A stretch of DNA of 64,000 nucleotides from an uncultured Bacteroidales bacterium (lineage in GTDB: Bacteria; Bacteroidota; Bacteroidia; Bacteroidales; Paludibacteraceae). The translations under genes and the position numbers were made by a program. Positions 33,997 through 43,778 of the stretch are shown in pieces. Numbering within the stretch: the stretch's first letter is position 1; every line of letters starts with the position of its first letter. Under the pieces are notes generated by a model. The model worked only from the letters and a program-made list of their open reading frames with translations, was not told the DNA's origin and did no database searches. The stretch lies in NCBI GenBank assembly GCA_902800215.1, contig CADCDS010000002.1, positions 1 through 64,000 of the forward strand, written 5' to 3'.

Positions 33997-36900
33997 ATGA
34001 AAAACTTTTTACAAGTTAATCAGTTTTTGGGGATGGTAGGTAGTCCAAATCAGACTAGCGAGACACTAACGAGAGAGAATCGGTTCGGACTTATGTCCTA
34101 TCTCCGTCGGACTATTATGCTTCTTTTTGCTGTACTCGTGATGAGTATCGCCAATGTTGGTACGGCGTGGGGAGCTATGAAGGCTTTGTATGATGGCACG
34201 GCAGATGTAACTGTTGGTTTCCGAAATGATGAATATGCATCTGGAAACTGGTCCGCTAGTACAAAAGATGCTCAACAAACATATAAAAAAGGAGATTCAA
34301 ATAATACATTCAGAGTTATATCTATTGGTAGTAATATCTCTTTTCAGCAAACGACAGATGAAGGTCAATATGGTTTGAAATTGGGAAAAGGTAGCGGCAA
34401 TGGAGGTGCCTTGTGCTTTTATGTAAGTGCAAAATGTGGTTTTCGCATTGCAGCTTCTGTTAATGGTAATAATCAAACTCTTTATCTATATAAAGATGCG
34501 TCGGAATACTCCCTCACGTCAAGTAATTATGCAGAGGAAGGAACAGAAATAGCAGCAGTTTTCTATCCCACAAAAACAACTCAGCAAGCCTTTTCTGGTG
34601 TATTGGAGTCTGGATATTATCGCATAGCATCCGGAGCGAATAGAATATGGATAGATACCATTAAACTGACATCATATATTCCCGTTACAAGCATATCTAT
34701 TTCTCCTTCTCCTGCGCAAGTGACAATTGGAAGAAGAATTCAATTAGAAGCTAATGTATCCCCAGCTAATGCGTCTTTAAAAACAGTCACTTGGTCTGTC
34801 AAATCGGGAGGTACTTATGTCTCTGTAGATAGCAAAACAGGTGTGGTTAGAGGACTGGCTGCCGGAGATGCTGTAATTACTGCGACGGCAAATGATGGGA
34901 GTGGTGTTACGCAAGATGTTAATGTGTCTGTGACAGCAATAAATTGCGATACATATTCAGGAAATTTATTCCAAATGGAAGTCCTTAAGGTATGTACGTG
35001 TACAATCGCTTCTGGAAGCACTTATGCATTGACTGATGGAGATAATTATTCTGTTTATGGAGGTACGTTGAGTCTTAATAATAAAGGAGGTAGTCAGATT
35101 GAAATTAAGTCTAAGGTGTACAATTCCCTATTACAATGGTACCTAAATACTGGTAATGTTGGGTATGATATAACATTGGCTGACTGTAATTTTAAAAAGG
35201 GAGATATTATCTCGATTTCCTCCACAGAATCAAATGAGTTATATTTAAATGATGGAAGTGCTAAAGGGACAAGCACTGATGCTACAACGTCATCATTGTC
35301 GTATACGGTCGATGATGGTGATGCATTTATTGGTAAAAACAGAATTGTAATTTGGAGAGGTTCAACCAATACGTACATTCGCTCTATTACTATTAGTCGC
35401 ACTGCCTCTTCTTGCGAAGCGCCGAGTAGTGTAAGTGTGGCTCCTACAACGGAGGATGGCAACTATGGATGGCGTTATACTACAGGGGAGACTTTGAAAC
35501 TGACGGCTACAGCTACAGGTGGTAGCGGCGGAAGCTATACTTATCAATGGAAAAAAAAGACAGGTGAGAGCACTTGGAAAAATCTTACTGATGGTGTAGA
35601 TGCAACGGATGGAGGAACATTCTCTGGAACGACAAGTGCCAATCTGGTAATAAGTGGGCTCACATCTTCCAATGCCGGCACCTATAAATGTGTCGTTTCT
35701 ACAGGAGCAGGGTGCTCTACGGAGAGTAACGAATTCTGGGTACGTGTGTTTACCTTGAATGGCAACTATAGCGGAAGTGGTTTTGTGGAGAACGCTATAG
35801 AGTGGATAGATGAGTTTAATGGAACTGCGACAGTAACGCTGAATGCCAATTCTGTTTATGAATTCAAAGTGACAGATAACGATACGCACACTTTCGGATT
35901 GTCAAGTCCGGATATTTACAAAGACGAGGATAACTTTGTTATTTATGGAAACGACGGAAATAATGTAGCTCTACACACAGGTAAGGTTGCTGGCGCTTAT
36001 ACCTTTACTTGTAATGTCTATTATGCAAATGACAAATCTAATCCATATGTTACCTTGACTGCGGTTCGCTATCCGAAGATGACTATATACATGTCTGGAG
36101 GAAGTACGACTTGGTGTGATGCTAATCCGGTCTTCTTCGCACATACGTATGGTCAGGCTCCCAATGATGTAATGATGTCGGCACATGCTTGTGAAACGGG
36201 TTTGTTCTATGCCGATGTTCCTTCGTATAACACTAAAGTAACTTTTACGCGTCAGAAAACTGGTTCTTCAAGTATTGCATGGAGTGGTGATAATTTCTGG
36301 AATAAATCCAAAGATGAAATTGTTATTGGCTCAAATAATAAGTTTACCTGTACTGGTTGGGATAATAAAGAAGGAGTCTTCTCCGGAAGTTCATACTCTC
36401 CGTCAACATATACCATTTCGTTTGCAGCCAATGGCGGATCGGGCGAGATGAGCAGCATAAGCAGTATTGCCTGTGATGATGATCGGGCAATTACGGCAAA
36501 CAGTTTCACGAAGACGGGATATGATTTTGCCGGTTGGAAAGCAAATGTAGATGTAACTATCGATGATGAAACGGTTACTGCGGGAACGGTAATTGCTGAC
36601 GAGAAAACCATTCAAAACATCCGTAGCAATATTACATTGACAGCTCAGTGGAGTGTTAATAGTTATGACTTGACGTGGAACTTAGGTGGTGGTACAACGA
36701 CAAGTGCAGGTACGGGTATCGAAAGTGGTGTTTCGTCAAATACGACCAGCAGTATAGCTTTTGGGACAAGTTTGTCAGCTCCGACAGTTACGAAGACAGG
36801 TTATAATTTCTCTTCTTGGTCTCCGTTGGTTGCATCTACTATGCCTGCTGCCAATACGACCTATACGGCACAATGGACGGCAAATAAATATAATGTGACG

Positions 36901-39900
36901 CACACGCTGAGTCACGTGACTCGTTCGAGCGGCGGTGAAGCCGGAAGCAACAAAGCCACTTATGGAACCGCATATAGCGTAGTTTTTGCCGCTGATGGCG
37001 GTTATACCTTGCCAGACGCTGTAACGGTAACTGTAGGTGGAAGCGATATAACGGCTAATTGTACTTGGGATCAAGGAACAGGTACTCTGACCATTCCTGC
37101 TGCTTACGTAACGGGAAATATCGTTATTACCGTAACAGGAGAAGAAGAATCATCAGTAGGTTGTTCCGCTGAATGGGGCGATTGGGGAAGTCCGGTAGTG
37201 AATTTCCCGACCAATACCTCTTCTACTATTCCCGGTGATGTAGATATCACGTTGACAACAACACTAACCGCCGAGAGTACTTATCACTTGGGAGGAGGAA
37301 CTCGCGGAAGTGCATACCATTTCGAAAATGGAGAGTATGTAGATATCTCAATTAATAAAGGAGAAATAACAGCCGTGAGTGTGTACACTTGGAATAAATG
37401 CGCTGATGTGTTCAGAGTACAATTCTTCTCCACTACCTCTTATGATGCAGAAGCCGTACTCGGCTATCAAGATTTCAGCGGAACGGGACAAAACAACACG
37501 GATTTGCAAGTTGCGAATGCTCCCGCCGGTTCTAAGTTCGCACGAATATCAAGAGTTGGAGGCGCTTGTTTTGAAAACTACTTGTACCGTTTGATAGTGG
37601 ATGCCAAGACTGCTCCGACTCTGACGGCTTTGGAGGATGGCGTGGGCTATACTCCGGCAAATATGTTGCCTTCAGGAAAAACCATTTCTACAAGTTGGCA
37701 GTATGATGCTTATGGTCTGTCTGGTAATACCAAATTTTATGTTATTGGCGCTGGTGGCGATGAATCTACAGCTAAAGCAGAAAGTGGAATACCAGAAATT
37801 AAGACGAAGTCAGAAGATCGAATTACAGTTAGCGAAGTTAACTATGATAATCAGTTGTATTTCAAGGGTGCAGCGAATATGAGTGAAAGCACTCCGACAT
37901 CTCGTGCTATAAAATTTATCTTGCCGGATGAAGGTAAATTAACAGTATATGGTAGCGGAAGCAATATTAAATTAATTAAGGATGGCTCGGCTTCACCAAC
38001 AAGTATAAGTTTCACCTCGAATGCTTGGCAAAGCAGTAATTTGTCTGCCGGTACGTATTATATGTATGCTACCGCGGGTAGTCAACGTATAGTGTATATC
38101 CGATTCGATGCTACTGCCGCTACTTACAGTATTGCATATGACTGCGACGGTGCGACAAGCGGATGTCCGAGTAATGTGGCTGAAGCTACGAATCTGCCGA
38201 ATCCGTTGCCAGATGCACCTGTTAAGACAGGTTATGTATTTGGCGGCTGGTACACCAATAGCGGAAAGACTACTCCTGCCGTTGCAGGTGCTGCCCTAAC
38301 GGGAAATACTACGCTGTATGCGAAGTGGACGAGAGATGTGAAGACTGCAAGTTGGGGAGCTCCATGGGGCGGTACGGCTATTCCGAATGCAACCACATCG
38401 ACTGTAAATAGTGTTACTTTGAATGCTTGCAATTCTGCAAAAGGCACTTTATGGTCACAAGAGTCCTATACGATGGGTAATGGTGATTCAGTGACCATTA
38501 ACTTGGCTTCAGGATATTATATATCCGCTGTATCTACTGCTGCGTTGTTCGATGAATATGGAGGAAATACGAATAAATTGTACATCCAGTTCAACTCGCA
38601 ATCCACGTATACAAATTCGAATTACGATTTGGATGATCCGATTACTTTGGGAGGTGATTGCTATGATTCATGGGGAACGTTAGGTTCGGCTACACCGGTA
38701 AGTGTTTCTCCGATCCCATCCGGAGCACAATCCGCAAAAATTTATTGTGAGGGTAATTCGGCCAGTGGAAACTACTTATATCGAATTATAGTAGAAATAA
38801 CGGCTTATGATTGTACGCCATCAACAGTATCCTTCGATGGAGGTGGCGCTACTTCAGGTACGGCTCCTTTATCAAGAGAAGTCTGTGGCGAGTTTACATT
38901 GCCGGGTTCGGGTTCTTTAGCTAAGAAGGGTAATACCTTTGCCGGCTGGAGTGATGGAGTGAACAATTATAACGAAGGCGATACTTATTCCGTAACAGGA
39001 AATGTCACCTTTACAGCACAGTGGAATCCGTTTACCGTTCCGGCAGTAACAGGTTTGGCGGTAGATGAAGACTTTGCTATTACATGGAACGTACCGGGCA
39101 AGTTGGATCTGAGCACAGCAAGTCTATCCAATAGTGATCCGGATTACTTCATTGTTTATCAAGAACCTGCTGGATCTAAATCTTACAATTCTTCTACGGA
39201 AGAACTAACAGTTACTTATACTGTTAATGCAGAACATCAACCCGGCGTAGCTATTCCATTTACATTAGCTAATCTTGAGTCAATTACTTATGATTATAAG
39301 GGGCTTAGAGTATTTCCTGCTGTTGTGAAATCAGATGGTTCCACCTTATATTGGGATTATGATAATATACCCACTTCAGACTCTTGGACAAGAGTTACGC
39401 AGACTCCGACGACTATTTATCCTAATGAAGGCATACAAAATCCATTGCCGGCAGCAAAGGCTATTACTTTTAGTGGTAATCCTCTTGCGAACAAAACAAA
39501 CGAGTCCTTCTATATCCGCAATGTATTCTACCATTGTACAGGAATGATAGATGTGGATCATGTGGTGCTGATGCGTAAGGAGGGTTCGGCAGCTACAGAT
39601 ACGACAGAAGCCGGAACGTCCGTTCTACTGTACAGTGGAATAATGTCGCATTATACGGATGAGTCAGTAGTTAAGGGTAAAACCTATTATTATACGGTAT
39701 TCTCCGTACATGCGGATGGAACGCTTTCTGCGGGAACGACACAGTCGGTGGTAGTGCCTAAAGATGATTTGGATATTACGTACGCCGCAGGCACAGCAAG
39801 TTCTGTGACGCATAACTCTGCAACTCTGCCGTTTACCATGAGTGCAACAACGGGTGTAGCAAGTGTGACGCTGAAAGTATATAAGAACAGCGACAATAGT

Positions 39901-42900
39901 CTTGTTAATACTATTGAAGGTGTAACAGCTGCTACTTCGGGCTCGGGCAATGTCACTGGTTTGGATGCGGAGACGACGTATTACTTTACCGTAACGCCAA
40001 TAGGTGATGCAACTCATAATGATGGTACGGAAAGTGGTAAATCCGCTACATTTACCACATCGGCTGCTCCGACGCTCAGCGCGTTGGTCGCAGGAACGTT
40101 GTATGAAGTACCGGATATGATTCCTTCTGGCGCAAGTCTGACAAGTGATGACCAATTCTTTGAGGGATTGTCTGCAAACACCAAATTTACTTTGATTGGA
40201 TCGGCTTCAAGTAGCACAACGCCGAAGGTAAACAATAAGTCTTCTAATGATAGAACTATTGCCGGTATTACCTTTGATGATGGTTCTATGTGGTTCAAAG
40301 GTAATGCTACTGTAAGCGAAAATATCCCATCTACATTCGGTTTGTCGTTTATCGTTCCAAGTGCAGGTAAGTTGTACCTCTATTTCGATGACGACGATGC
40401 AAGTACTAATATCAAATTAGCAAAATCAGGTACCTCCGGATCTAAGCCGACTGTAAGTAGTGGTTATTCGGTAGTAGATGTGACTTCCGGTACATATTAC
40501 ATGTACGGTACAAGTACGAGTGCACCATATAGTTTCTATGGCTTGAAGTTTATTCCAACCTATGCTATCACACTACATGATAATAATGGAGGAGATAATA
40601 ATGGTAGCGCAGCTGTGGCAGTAAATGGAACGACCTTGTTGGATATTGATGCTCCGACACGTTCGGGATATGCTGTTACTGGTTATTACGCTGAAGCTGA
40701 ATGTACCACTCCGGTAGCAGATGCAGAAGGTAATTTAGAAGCAAATGTGACGGTAAGTGCTGTTGATTGGACAGACGGAGATGGTAAATGGATTAAGGGT
40801 TCAGGTGCGACATTGTATGCTAAGTGGGGTGTTGTATATACCGTAACATTCAACACGAATGGTGGTAGTTCGGTAGATGCTATTACACAGACTTCAGAAG
40901 GAGCGTCCATTACGATGCCGGCTGCTCCGACTAAGGACGGTTATACCTTCAACGGATGGCAGATTGGTTCGACTTATGCTGCCGGAGCAAGTTATACTCC
41001 GACCGCAAACGTGACGGCTTATGCAACTTGGAAAGCGGAATGTGGAGTAATCAAGTGGGATTTTACAAACAGAACAGAAGCAACATTAACGGCAAATAAG
41101 ACTACTTCGTATACTGCCGATGACGGCGTAACCGAAATGCGTTATTCTGCAGGTTCTAGTGATAAAATTGTGGCATATGACTCGAAGAAATCTATAGATG
41201 GTCATCTGTATGAAAATGGAAATACAGGTAGCGGAACTGTATATGATATTGATGACATAACTAATGTCGGCAAGACTCGTTTGATTCGTTTGTTCGTAGA
41301 GCCAGGTTCGGGAACATTACGTATTAATTGTAATGGAGATCAAAATGGTGTGTATAAAGTACTTGATGGTTCTGCATCGGGAACAACGTTGATTAGTTCT
41401 CTGTCTGCGAATACTACCTCTTCAAGTATTACGCTAACGACATCACCGCTTTGGATTGAGACTACTACTAAGGGCTATATCAATGATATACGTTGGACAC
41501 CATCTTCAACTGTTTGCTATTATGTTACGTATAATGGTAATGGTGCTGATGGCGGTTATGTCAATGATCCGGAGCAGTATGCGAGTGGTGCAAATCCGGA
41601 GGTGTTGGATTGCGGATACACAAGGACCGGATATGCATTTATGGGATGGGCAGATGGAACGGATCACCGCGATGCCGGAACGGTAGATTATCAACCGGGT
41701 AATCATATCACGAGTATTAGTGATGATGTGACGCTATATGCTATTTGGAAACAGATTAAGTACTTCATCGGTGCAGCAAGTACCACCTCTTGGAATACTG
41801 ATGGTAACTGGAGTCCGAGTGGCGTGCCGGCAATAACGGATCCGGTGGTTATTCAGGAAGATGTGACTGTGGATACTGATGAAGCGCAGGCATTGAGCGT
41901 GGATATCGAATCAGGGAATACGCTGACTATTAATGCAGGTCAGGCGCTTATCATCGAGAAGACCCTGACCAAAGCCGGCGGTGCAACTGCAGCAACGGAT
42001 GTCATCATCAACTCGACACGCGCTGCAGGAACGGGAGCATTGGTTATTGGCGGCGAGACTGGAACGAATAAGGCAACGGTGAACTTCGAGACGAAAGTAA
42101 AACGCGAGAGCGGTACTGGTAACTGGATTAACCAGTTTATCGGATCGCCGTTCAGCGACTTGGAGCCGTACGTCGATTATGCGCTACAGATCTATGCGTT
42201 CAAGGCGGATGGAAGTGGTAACAGAGGTTATTGGCACTCACTCTCTGAAGGCAACGAGATGGAAGAGTTCGTGGGGCACAATATATTGTACAATGACAAT
42301 AACTTTCTTGATGTACAATGGACCGGAACGCTGAACGCAAGTAGCAATGACTTGACGTTGACGGGTTATTACGGCTCGAACACCTATAGTCTGTTTGCGA
42401 ACTCGTGGGTGGCACCGATTCATATCGGAAGCTTTGAGAGTACGGACTTCGCGAATATGGATGCGACGATCTATATCTTCAATGCCGGTACACCGCAACA
42501 AGAAAAGGAGATGGGCGCCGGAAACGGTGCGAAAACTGACGCAGGTACGTACGCGGTTATTCCTATTAGTTCCGGCGAATGGATAGAAGGAACGTTGGAT
42601 GTTATTCCGGCAATGCAGGCATTCTTCGTGAAGGCAAATGCGGCAAGTCCGAGTCTGACTTTGGATTACTTGAAGTTGGTATATACGCCGGCGTTGACGA
42701 GTGTAGGCATCACGCCGACGCGTGCGCCGAGACGTGCAACGGCAGAGGAGGCTCCGGAAGTGATTCGTCTGCGTGTGACCGGCGAGAACGGATGGGCAGA
42801 GACCACCTATCTGTTGGGTCGCGAGGACTTTACGGAAGGCTTCGACAACGGTTGGGACGGACGTTATATGGAAGGCGAAGATACCAACCCGCAGTTGTAC

Positions 42901-43278
42901 GCTCCGACGGGTGACGGAAATATGGCCGTTAACTGTGTACCGCAGATAGAGGGTACAGTGCTCGGATTCCGAAAGGGTAATGCCGATAGTCAGTACACAT
43001 TCTCGTTCGAGTATGCCGGTGAAGAGGAATATTACCTCAAAGACTTGAAACTCGATATCGAGACACGGATTGATAATGAGAGCACCTACGCCTTCACGGC
43101 TGAGGCCGGGGATAATGCGGCACGGTTCATCATCGTACGTAAGACACCGGCTGTTGCAACGGGCGTAGATAATGTGGATGGTGAGGGAGCAAAGGTTCGC
43201 AAACTCATTATCAATGACAAGGTATATATCATCCGTGGAGGAAGGATATACAGCGTGGATGGTGCTTTGGTTAAGTAA
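33997..43278 (+). CDS. Giant surface protein with InlB B-repeats, Ig-like and FN3-like domains
   Basis: The 3,093-residue protein has a signal segment at about 36-59 (TIMLLFAVLVMSIANVGTAWG); M33 (34093) is an alternative start. A Big_2-type Ig domain lies at about 229-314 and a second Ig-like domain at about 475-583. At least seven InlB B-type (Listeria-Bacteroides) repeats follow at about 804-888, 889-962, 1378-1446, 1608-1678, 2188-2278, 2281-2346 and 2507-2587, each ending like TAQW or YAKW. An FN3-like domain sits at about 1922-2023. The C-terminal 500 residues form another domain. The extreme end (LIINDKVYIIRGGRIYSVDG) resembles type IX secretion sorting tails. It is probably a surface adhesin or matrix protein. 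Most of the gene looks more A+T-rich than its last 1.3 kb. Confidence 0.88.
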   Translation: MKNFLQVNQFLGMVGSPNQTSETLTRENRFGLMSYLRRTIMLLFAVLVMSIANVGTAWGAMKALYDGTADVTVGFRNDEYASGNWSASTKDAQQTYKKGDSNNTFRVISIGSNISFQQTTDEGQYGLKLGKGSGNGGALCFYVSAKCGFRIAASVNGNNQTLYLYKDASEYSLTSSNYAEEGTEIAAVFYPTKTTQQAFSGVLESGYYRIASGANRIWIDTIKLTSYIPVTSISISPSPAQVTIGRRIQLEANVSPANASLKTVTWSVKSGGTYVSVDSKTGVVRGLAAGDAVITATANDGSGVTQDVNVSVTAINCDTYSGNLFQMEVLKVCTCTIASGSTYALTDGDNYSVYGGTLSLNNKGGSQIEIKSKVYNSLLQWYLNTGNVGYDITLADCNFKKGDIISISSTESNELYLNDGSAKGTSTDATTSSLSYTVDDGDAFIGKNRIVIWRGSTNTYIRSITISRTASSCEAPSSVSVAPTTEDGNYGWRYTTGETLKLTATATGGSGGSYTYQWKKKTGESTWKNLTDGVDATDGGTFSGTTSANLVISGLTSSNAGTYKCVVSTGAGCSTESNEFWVRVFTLNGNYSGSGFVENAIEWIDEFNGTATVTLNANSVYEFKVTDNDTHTFGLSSPDIYKDEDNFVIYGNDGNNVALHTGKVAGAYTFTCNVYYANDKSNPYVTLTAVRYPKMTIYMSGGSTTWCDANPVFFAHTYGQAPNDVMMSAHACETGLFYADVPSYNTKVTFTRQKTGSSSIAWSGDNFWNKSKDEIVIGSNNKFTCTGWDNKEGVFSGSSYSPSTYTISFAANGGSGEMSSISSIACDDDRAITANSFTKTGYDFAGWKANVDVTIDDETVTAGTVIADEKTIQNIRSNITLTAQWSVNSYDLTWNLGGGTTTSAGTGIESGVSSNTTSSIAFGTSLSAPTVTKTGYNFSSWSPLVASTMPAANTTYTAQWTANKYNVTHTLSHVTRSSGGEAGSNKATYGTAYSVVFAADGGYTLPDAVTVTVGGSDITANCTWDQGTGTLTIPAAYVTGNIVITVTGEEESSVGCSAEWGDWGSPVVNFPTNTSSTIPGDVDITLTTTLTAESTYHLGGGTRGSAYHFENGEYVDISINKGEITAVSVYTWNKCADVFRVQFFSTTSYDAEAVLGYQDFSGTGQNNTDLQVANAPAGSKFARISRVGGACFENYLYRLIVDAKTAPTLTALEDGVGYTPANMLPSGKTISTSWQYDAYGLSGNTKFYVIGAGGDESTAKAESGIPEIKTKSEDRITVSEVNYDNQLYFKGAANMSESTPTSRAIKFILPDEGKLTVYGSGSNIKLIKDGSASPTSISFTSNAWQSSNLSAGTYYMYATAGSQRIVYIRFDATAATYSIAYDCDGATSGCPSNVAEATNLPNPLPDAPVKTGYVFGGWYTNSGKTTPAVAGAALTGNTTLYAKWTRDVKTASWGAPWGGTAIPNATTSTVNSVTLNACNSAKGTLWSQESYTMGNGDSVTINLASGYYISAVSTAALFDEYGGNTNKLYIQFNSQSTYTNSNYDLDDPITLGGDCYDSWGTLGSATPVSVSPIPSGAQSAKIYCEGNSASGNYLYRIIVEITAYDCTPSTVSFDGGGATSGTAPLSREVCGEFTLPGSGSLAKKGNTFAGWSDGVNNYNEGDTYSVTGNVTFTAQWNPFTVPAVTGLAVDEDFAITWNVPGKLDLSTASLSNSDPDYFIVYQEPAGSKSYNSSTEELTVTYTVNAEHQPGVAIPFTLANLESITYDYKGLRVFPAVVKSDGSTLYWDYDNIPTSDSWTRVTQTPTTIYPNEGIQNPLPAAKAITFSGNPLANKTNESFYIRNVFYHCTGMIDVDHVVLMRKEGSAATDTTEAGTSVLLYSGIMSHYTDESVVKGKTYYYTVFSVHADGTLSAGTTQSVVVPKDDLDITYAAGTASSVTHNSATLPFTMSATTGVASVTLKVYKNSDNSLVNTIEGVTAATSGSGNVTGLDAETTYYFTVTPIGDATHNDGTESGKSATFTTSAAPTLSALVAGTLYEVPDMIPSGASLTSDDQFFEGLSANTKFTLIGSASSSTTPKVNNKSSNDRTIAGITFDDGSMWFKGNATVSENIPSTFGLSFIVPSAGKLYLYFDDDDASTNIKLAKSGTSGSKPTVSSGYSVVDVTSGTYYMYGTSTSAPYSFYGLKFIPTYAITLHDNNGGDNNGSAAVAVNGTTLLDIDAPTRSGYAVTGYYAEAECTTPVADAEGNLEANVTVSAVDWTDGDGKWIKGSGATLYAKWGVVYTVTFNTNGGSSVDAITQTSEGASITMPAAPTKDGYTFNGWQIGSTYAAGASYTPTANVTAYATWKAECGVIKWDFTNRTEATLTANKTTSYTADDGVTEMRYSAGSSDKIVAYDSKKSIDGHLYENGNTGSGTVYDIDDITNVGKTRLIRLFVEPGSGTLRINCNGDQNGVYKVLDGSASGTTLISSLSANTTSSSITLTTSPLWIETTTKGYINDIRWTPSSTVCYYVTYNGNGADGGYVNDPEQYASGANPEVLDCGYTRTGYAFMGWADGTDHRDAGTVDYQPGNHITSISDDVTLYAIWKQIKYFIGAASTTSWNTDGNWSPSGVPAITDPVVIQEDVTVDTDEAQALSVDIESGNTLTINAGQALIIEKTLTKAGGATAATDVIINSTRAAGTGALVIGGETGTNKATVNFETKVKRESGTGNWINQFIGSPFSDLEPYVDYALQIYAFKADGSGNRGYWHSLSEGNEMEEFVGHNILYNDNNFLDVQWTGTLNASSNDLTLTGYYGSNTYSLFANSWVAPIHIGSFESTDFANMDATIYIFNAGTPQQEKEMGAGNGAKTDAGTYAVIPISSGEWIEGTLDVIPAMQAFFVKANAASPSLTLDYLKLVYTPALTSVGITPTRAPRRATAEEAPEVIRLRVTGENGWAETTYLLGREDFTEGFDNGWDGRYMEGEDTNPQLYAPTGDGNMAVNCVPQIEGTVLGFRKGNADSQYTFSFEYAGEEEYYLKDLKLDIETRIDNESTYAFTAEAGDNAARFIIVRKTPAVATGVDNVDGEGAKVRKLIINDKVYIIRGGRIYSVDGALVK

Positions 43279-43315
43279 TGAGTAATGTTGAATATTTAAA
43301 GAAAGGAAACAAGTT

Positions 43316-43717
43316 ATGAAAAACAATATTGCAACATTAATCGTTATCGTAATGCTGGCAGTGTTCGCACTGCCGGCAAAGGCACAGCAGTTTAATACCT
43401 TCGGCGGAGCGGTGGCACCGCAGGCATCCTTCCAATCGACAAGCACGATGCAGGGGAGTGGGAGTGCTTATTCTTCCAATCCGATGATCAATAGCGATGG
43501 AACGGCGTCGTACGAAGGTGCATCCTATTCGCCGGCTCAGGCTCCGAGTGGACCGAATAAAGCCAAGCAGGGCTGGACTATCGAAGGTACGCCTATCGGA
43601 GACGCGGTGCTGCCGCTGATGCTCTGCGCGCTTGCGTACCTTATAGTGCGCGCTACGCGTAAGCGTGCTAAAGGCGAAAGGGTTACCGGAATAGGAAAAT
43701 GCGAAAAATCGGCATAA
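43316..43717 (+). CDS. Small exported protein with C-terminal membrane helix, partner of the giant gene
   Basis: The 133-residue protein has an N-terminal signal peptide (LIVIVMLAVFALPAKAQ). A low-complexity S/G/P/N-rich stretch (about 25-85) is followed by the C-terminal segment GDAVLPLMLCALAYLIVRATRKRAK, a membrane helix with a basic tail that resembles sorting or anchor signals. It lies 37 bp after the giant gene in the same direction and may be co-transcribed. A 35-bp stretch of its 3' end (43601-43635) is repeated at 45017-45051. The function is unknown. Confidence 0.72.
   Translation: MKNNIATLIVIVMLAVFALPAKAQQFNTFGGAVAPQASFQSTSTMQGSGSAYSSNPMINSDGTASYEGASYSPAQAPSGPNKAKQGWTIEGTPIGDAVLPLMLCALAYLIVRATRKRAKGERVTGIGKCEKSA
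43601..43635 (+). repeat. 35-bp repeat, copy inside the small exported protein gene
   Basis: Identical except for one base to 45017-45051. The two copies flank the RAYT transposase gene. Confidence 0.75.
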
Positions 43718-43720
43718 CAC

Positions 43721-43751
43721 TTGTGTATGTCGATTTTTTGTTGTATCTTTG
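43721..43751 (+). promoter_or_regulatory. Promoter of the RAYT transposase gene
   Basis: TTGTGTATGTC is followed, 20 bp after TTG, by TATCTTTGC. The -33 block also pairs with AATCGGCATA just upstream, so a hairpin followed by six T may terminate the previous gene. Confidence 0.72.
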
Positions 43752-43778
43752 CACCGGAAAAAGAGAGGCAAGAGCCGA

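Noticed and set aside
42238..43446. 402-codon open frame opposite the end of the giant gene
   Set aside because: Shadow frame with unusual composition. The forward frame is continuous and has a recognisable end.
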